From the NCBI GenBank assembly GCA_030427595.1, contig JAUIBX010000007.1, forward strand, positions 1-41,203: a DNA stretch of 41,203 nucleotides, written 5' to 3'. This DNA comes from Bacteriovoracia bacterium. GTDB lineage: Bacteria; Bdellovibrionota; Bacteriovoracia; Bacteriovoracales; Bacteriovoracaceae. The position numbers and the translations under genes were made by a program. The notes below the pieces were generated by a model. That model was not told the DNA's origin and did not search any database. It saw only the letters and a program-made list of their open reading frames with translations. This document shows, one piece after another, positions 40,150-41,203 of the stretch; within the stretch, counting starts at the first letter, position 1; every line of letters starts with the position of its first letter.

Positions 40150-40746
40150 TTACTTCCTTTTAAAGACCATACTGATGATGACGTCATTTTGCTGAACCTT
40201 GCTGATGACGTCTAATCCCTCCACGACTTGCCCAAATACAGTGTACTTGCCATCTAAATGAGGAATCGTTGTTAAGGCGATATAGAACTGAGAGTCAGCA
40301 CTATCCGGATCATTTGTTCTTGCCATCGCTACAGTGCCCTTAATGTGCTGGATATCATTGAACTCTGCTTTTAATTTCTTTCCACTGCCACTTGTTCCAG
40401 TTCCTGTTGGGTCACCTGCTTGAATAACAAAATTGGGAACCACTCGGTGAAACTTAATACCGTCATAAAAGCCCTGATTCACAAGTTCTATGATTCTTGT
40501 AACGGTATTAGGGGCTTTTTGCGGATAAAGCTTGAATTCAATATTTCCACGAACAGTTTTGATGATAATTGATTCTTGAGACAGGCCATTTTTATCGAGC
40601 TTTAGGTCCTCCGCCTTGATGGCGTCGGCCGAATTAGCGACCGGCTTTTCGACCTTTTTTTCCTCCTTAAAGCAGCCTGCAAAAAGAAGCATAAAAGAGG
40701 CTAAAACAGGCATAAGAAGGGCTTTGGCGCTAATGGATTTTGTCAT
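40150..40746 (-). CDS. Cyclophilin-type peptidyl-prolyl isomerase lipoprotein
   Basis: Cyclophilins speed proline cis/trans isomerisation during protein folding. The core has KFHRVVPNFVIQAGDPTGTGTSG, MARTNDPDSADSQFYIAL and LDGKYTVFGQVVEGLDVI. An N-terminal signal ends with LLFAGC (Cys25), so this is a lipoprotein acting in the periplasm or at the membrane. I chose ATG 40746 (198 residues), with GAGAGA upstream; the longer frame from 40800 puts 18 residues before the signal peptide. The gene faces the cox operon, and may help fold periplasmic cytochromes, by position only. Confidence 0.92.
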   Translation of the reverse strand: MTKSISAKALLMPVLASFMLLFAGCFKEEKKVEKPVANSADAIKAEDLKLDKNGLSQESIIIKTVRGNIEFKLYPQKAPNTVTRIIELVNQGFYDGIKFHRVVPNFVIQAGDPTGTGTSGSGKKLKAEFNDIQHIKGTVAMARTNDPDSADSQFYIALTTIPHLDGKYTVFGQVVEGLDVISKVQQNDVIISMVFKRK

Positions 40747-40858
40747 GATAAAGTCTCTCACATTTCCCAAATATTTCAGGGAGTTAAATAAATTTTGCAT
40801 GGCCTAAAGACCATAGGAATATTATCCAGAATTTTTTTCCAAAATCAAAAATTTAAAG

Positions 40859-40887
40859 TTGACAGCAATACGCAAAATAACTAAATT
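40859..40887 (+). promoter_or_regulatory. Strong promoter for tRNA-Ala
   Basis: TTGACA (40859-40864), exactly 17 bases, then TAAATT (40882-40887); the -35 box is perfect and the -10 box matches four of six. AT-rich sequence with A and T runs lies upstream (40830-40857), like an UP element of stable RNA promoters. The tRNA begins 38 bp after the -10 box. Confidence 0.7.
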
Positions 40888-40925
40888 ACCCCTCACCTCA
40901 GAAATTACTGATCCTCATTAATAGT

Positions 40926-41001
40926 GGGGGTGTAGCTCAGTTGGGAGAGCGTCTGATTTGCATTCAGAAGGTCGCTGGTTCGATCCCAGTCATCTCCACC
41001 A
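40926..41001 (+). tRNA. tRNA-Ala (anticodon UGC)
   Basis: A complete cloverleaf: acceptor GGGGGTG (40926-40932) with CATCTCC (40991-40997), D arm GCTC/GAGC, anticodon stem TCTGA/TCAGA with loop TTTGCAT giving anticodon TGC (40959-40961), T arm GCTGG/CCAGT with TTCGATC, discriminator A and encoded CCA. The G3-U70 wobble (40928 with 40995), the alanine identity element, confirms the charge. It has its own promoter and is followed by an rRNA-like leader. Confidence 0.97.
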
Positions 41002-41203
41002 CTACTAATGGCTGGCGTTTAAAACCTGGCTGGATATTTTTGAGCGTGAATCTAGAGCGAAAGCAATAGATTGAGATCTTTGACATTCGAATAAGATGAA
41101 AGATTTTGTCGCTTCGGCGGCGAAACAAGACGAGAAAGATAATCGGGCGTTTTAGACAGACGATAATCTGACGTAACTAAATCCTCCTTAGTAGAAGCGA
41201 AAG
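41002..41203 (+). other. Probable rRNA leader region (rRNA gene beyond window)
   Basis: No gene. The stretch has TTGAGATCTTTGACATTC (from 41071), similar to the boxA-type antitermination and leader sequences before 16S or 23S genes, and a stable hairpin (41105-41112 with 41117-41124) closed by the very stable C-TTCG-G tetraloop. Two similar short motifs (AGAGCGAAAG, AGAAGCGAAAG) occur near its start and end. No mature 16S or 23S start is reached before the window ends. Confidence 0.5.

Noticed and set aside
40141-40157. Near-palindrome GGAAAGTAATTACTTCC at the facing stop codons of the cox operon and the cyclophilin gene
   Set aside because: The arms have no loop and no T run, and part of the symmetry comes from the two abutting TAA stops.

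Overview
The window reads as chromosomal DNA of an aerobic, AT-rich Gram-negative bacterium. I place it, by inference, near the Bacteriovorax/Halobacteriovorax branch of the Bdellovibrionota. The reasons are a complete aa3-type oxidase cluster, a fused CtaA-CtaB heme A enzyme, lipoproteins and an AsmA-like protein of a diderm envelope, an oxidative kynurenine pathway, and a stand-alone FliG C-terminal-like protein. No gene proves the lineage. Nearly all genes are tightly packed in the direction of a few long operons, and I see no phage, insertion sequence or CRISPR array.

Region 1 (1-12.6 kb) holds housekeeping genes. The 5' part of lon (minus strand) is cut by the left edge. A rightward series follows: glmU, glmS, a PcrA/UvrD helicase, an AsmA-like protein, mtnA, a Ppx/GppA phosphatase and a cyclic-nucleotide-binding-domain protein, mostly overlapping or spaced by a few bases. 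Facing it are two small minus-strand genes, a coiled-coil protein and a FliG C-domain-like protein. Region 2 (12.6-17.1 kb) has a thiolase, a single-pass membrane protein of unknown function, about 450 bp of hairpin-rich non-coding DNA, a four-helix membrane protein and a HEAT-repeat membrane protein.

Region 3 (17.2-24.1 kb) encodes a quinol:cytochrome c oxidoreductase of unusual make-up: Tat-exported Rieske protein, split cytochrome b (b6-like and subunit IV-like parts), a 944-residue octaheme cytochrome c with an N-terminal anchor and coiled coil, and a CoxC-like subunit with no CoxA/CoxB beside it. A strong terminator ends it, and two small membrane proteins (one DUF420) follow.

Region 4 (24.0-32.8 kb) is a tryptophan/kynurenine catabolic island. 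Leftward: kynB-like formamidase, aminomuconate semialdehyde dehydrogenase, RidA-type deaminase, 3-hydroxyanthranilate dioxygenase and an SDR protein. Rightward from a shared divergent promoter: 4-oxalocrotonate decarboxylase-like protein, kynureninase, kynurenine 3-monooxygenase and a DUF4174 protein. Tryptophan 2,3-dioxygenase converges from the right. Together they cover tryptophan to 2-aminomuconate and on towards 2-oxopentenoate, except that no ACMS decarboxylase is present here.

Region 5 (32.9-40.1 kb) is the terminal oxidase: ctaA-ctaB fusion, coxB, coxA, coxC, a diheme cytochrome c lipoprotein, Sco, a subunit IV protein and a 55-residue single-pass protein. A cyclophilin lipoprotein converges on it. 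The right end has a strong promoter, tRNA-Ala(UGC) and a leader that looks like the start of an rRNA transcript. The two respiratory clusters form one electron path from quinol to oxygen, and the kynurenine enzymes between them include two O2-dependent dioxygenases and an O2-dependent monooxygenase.
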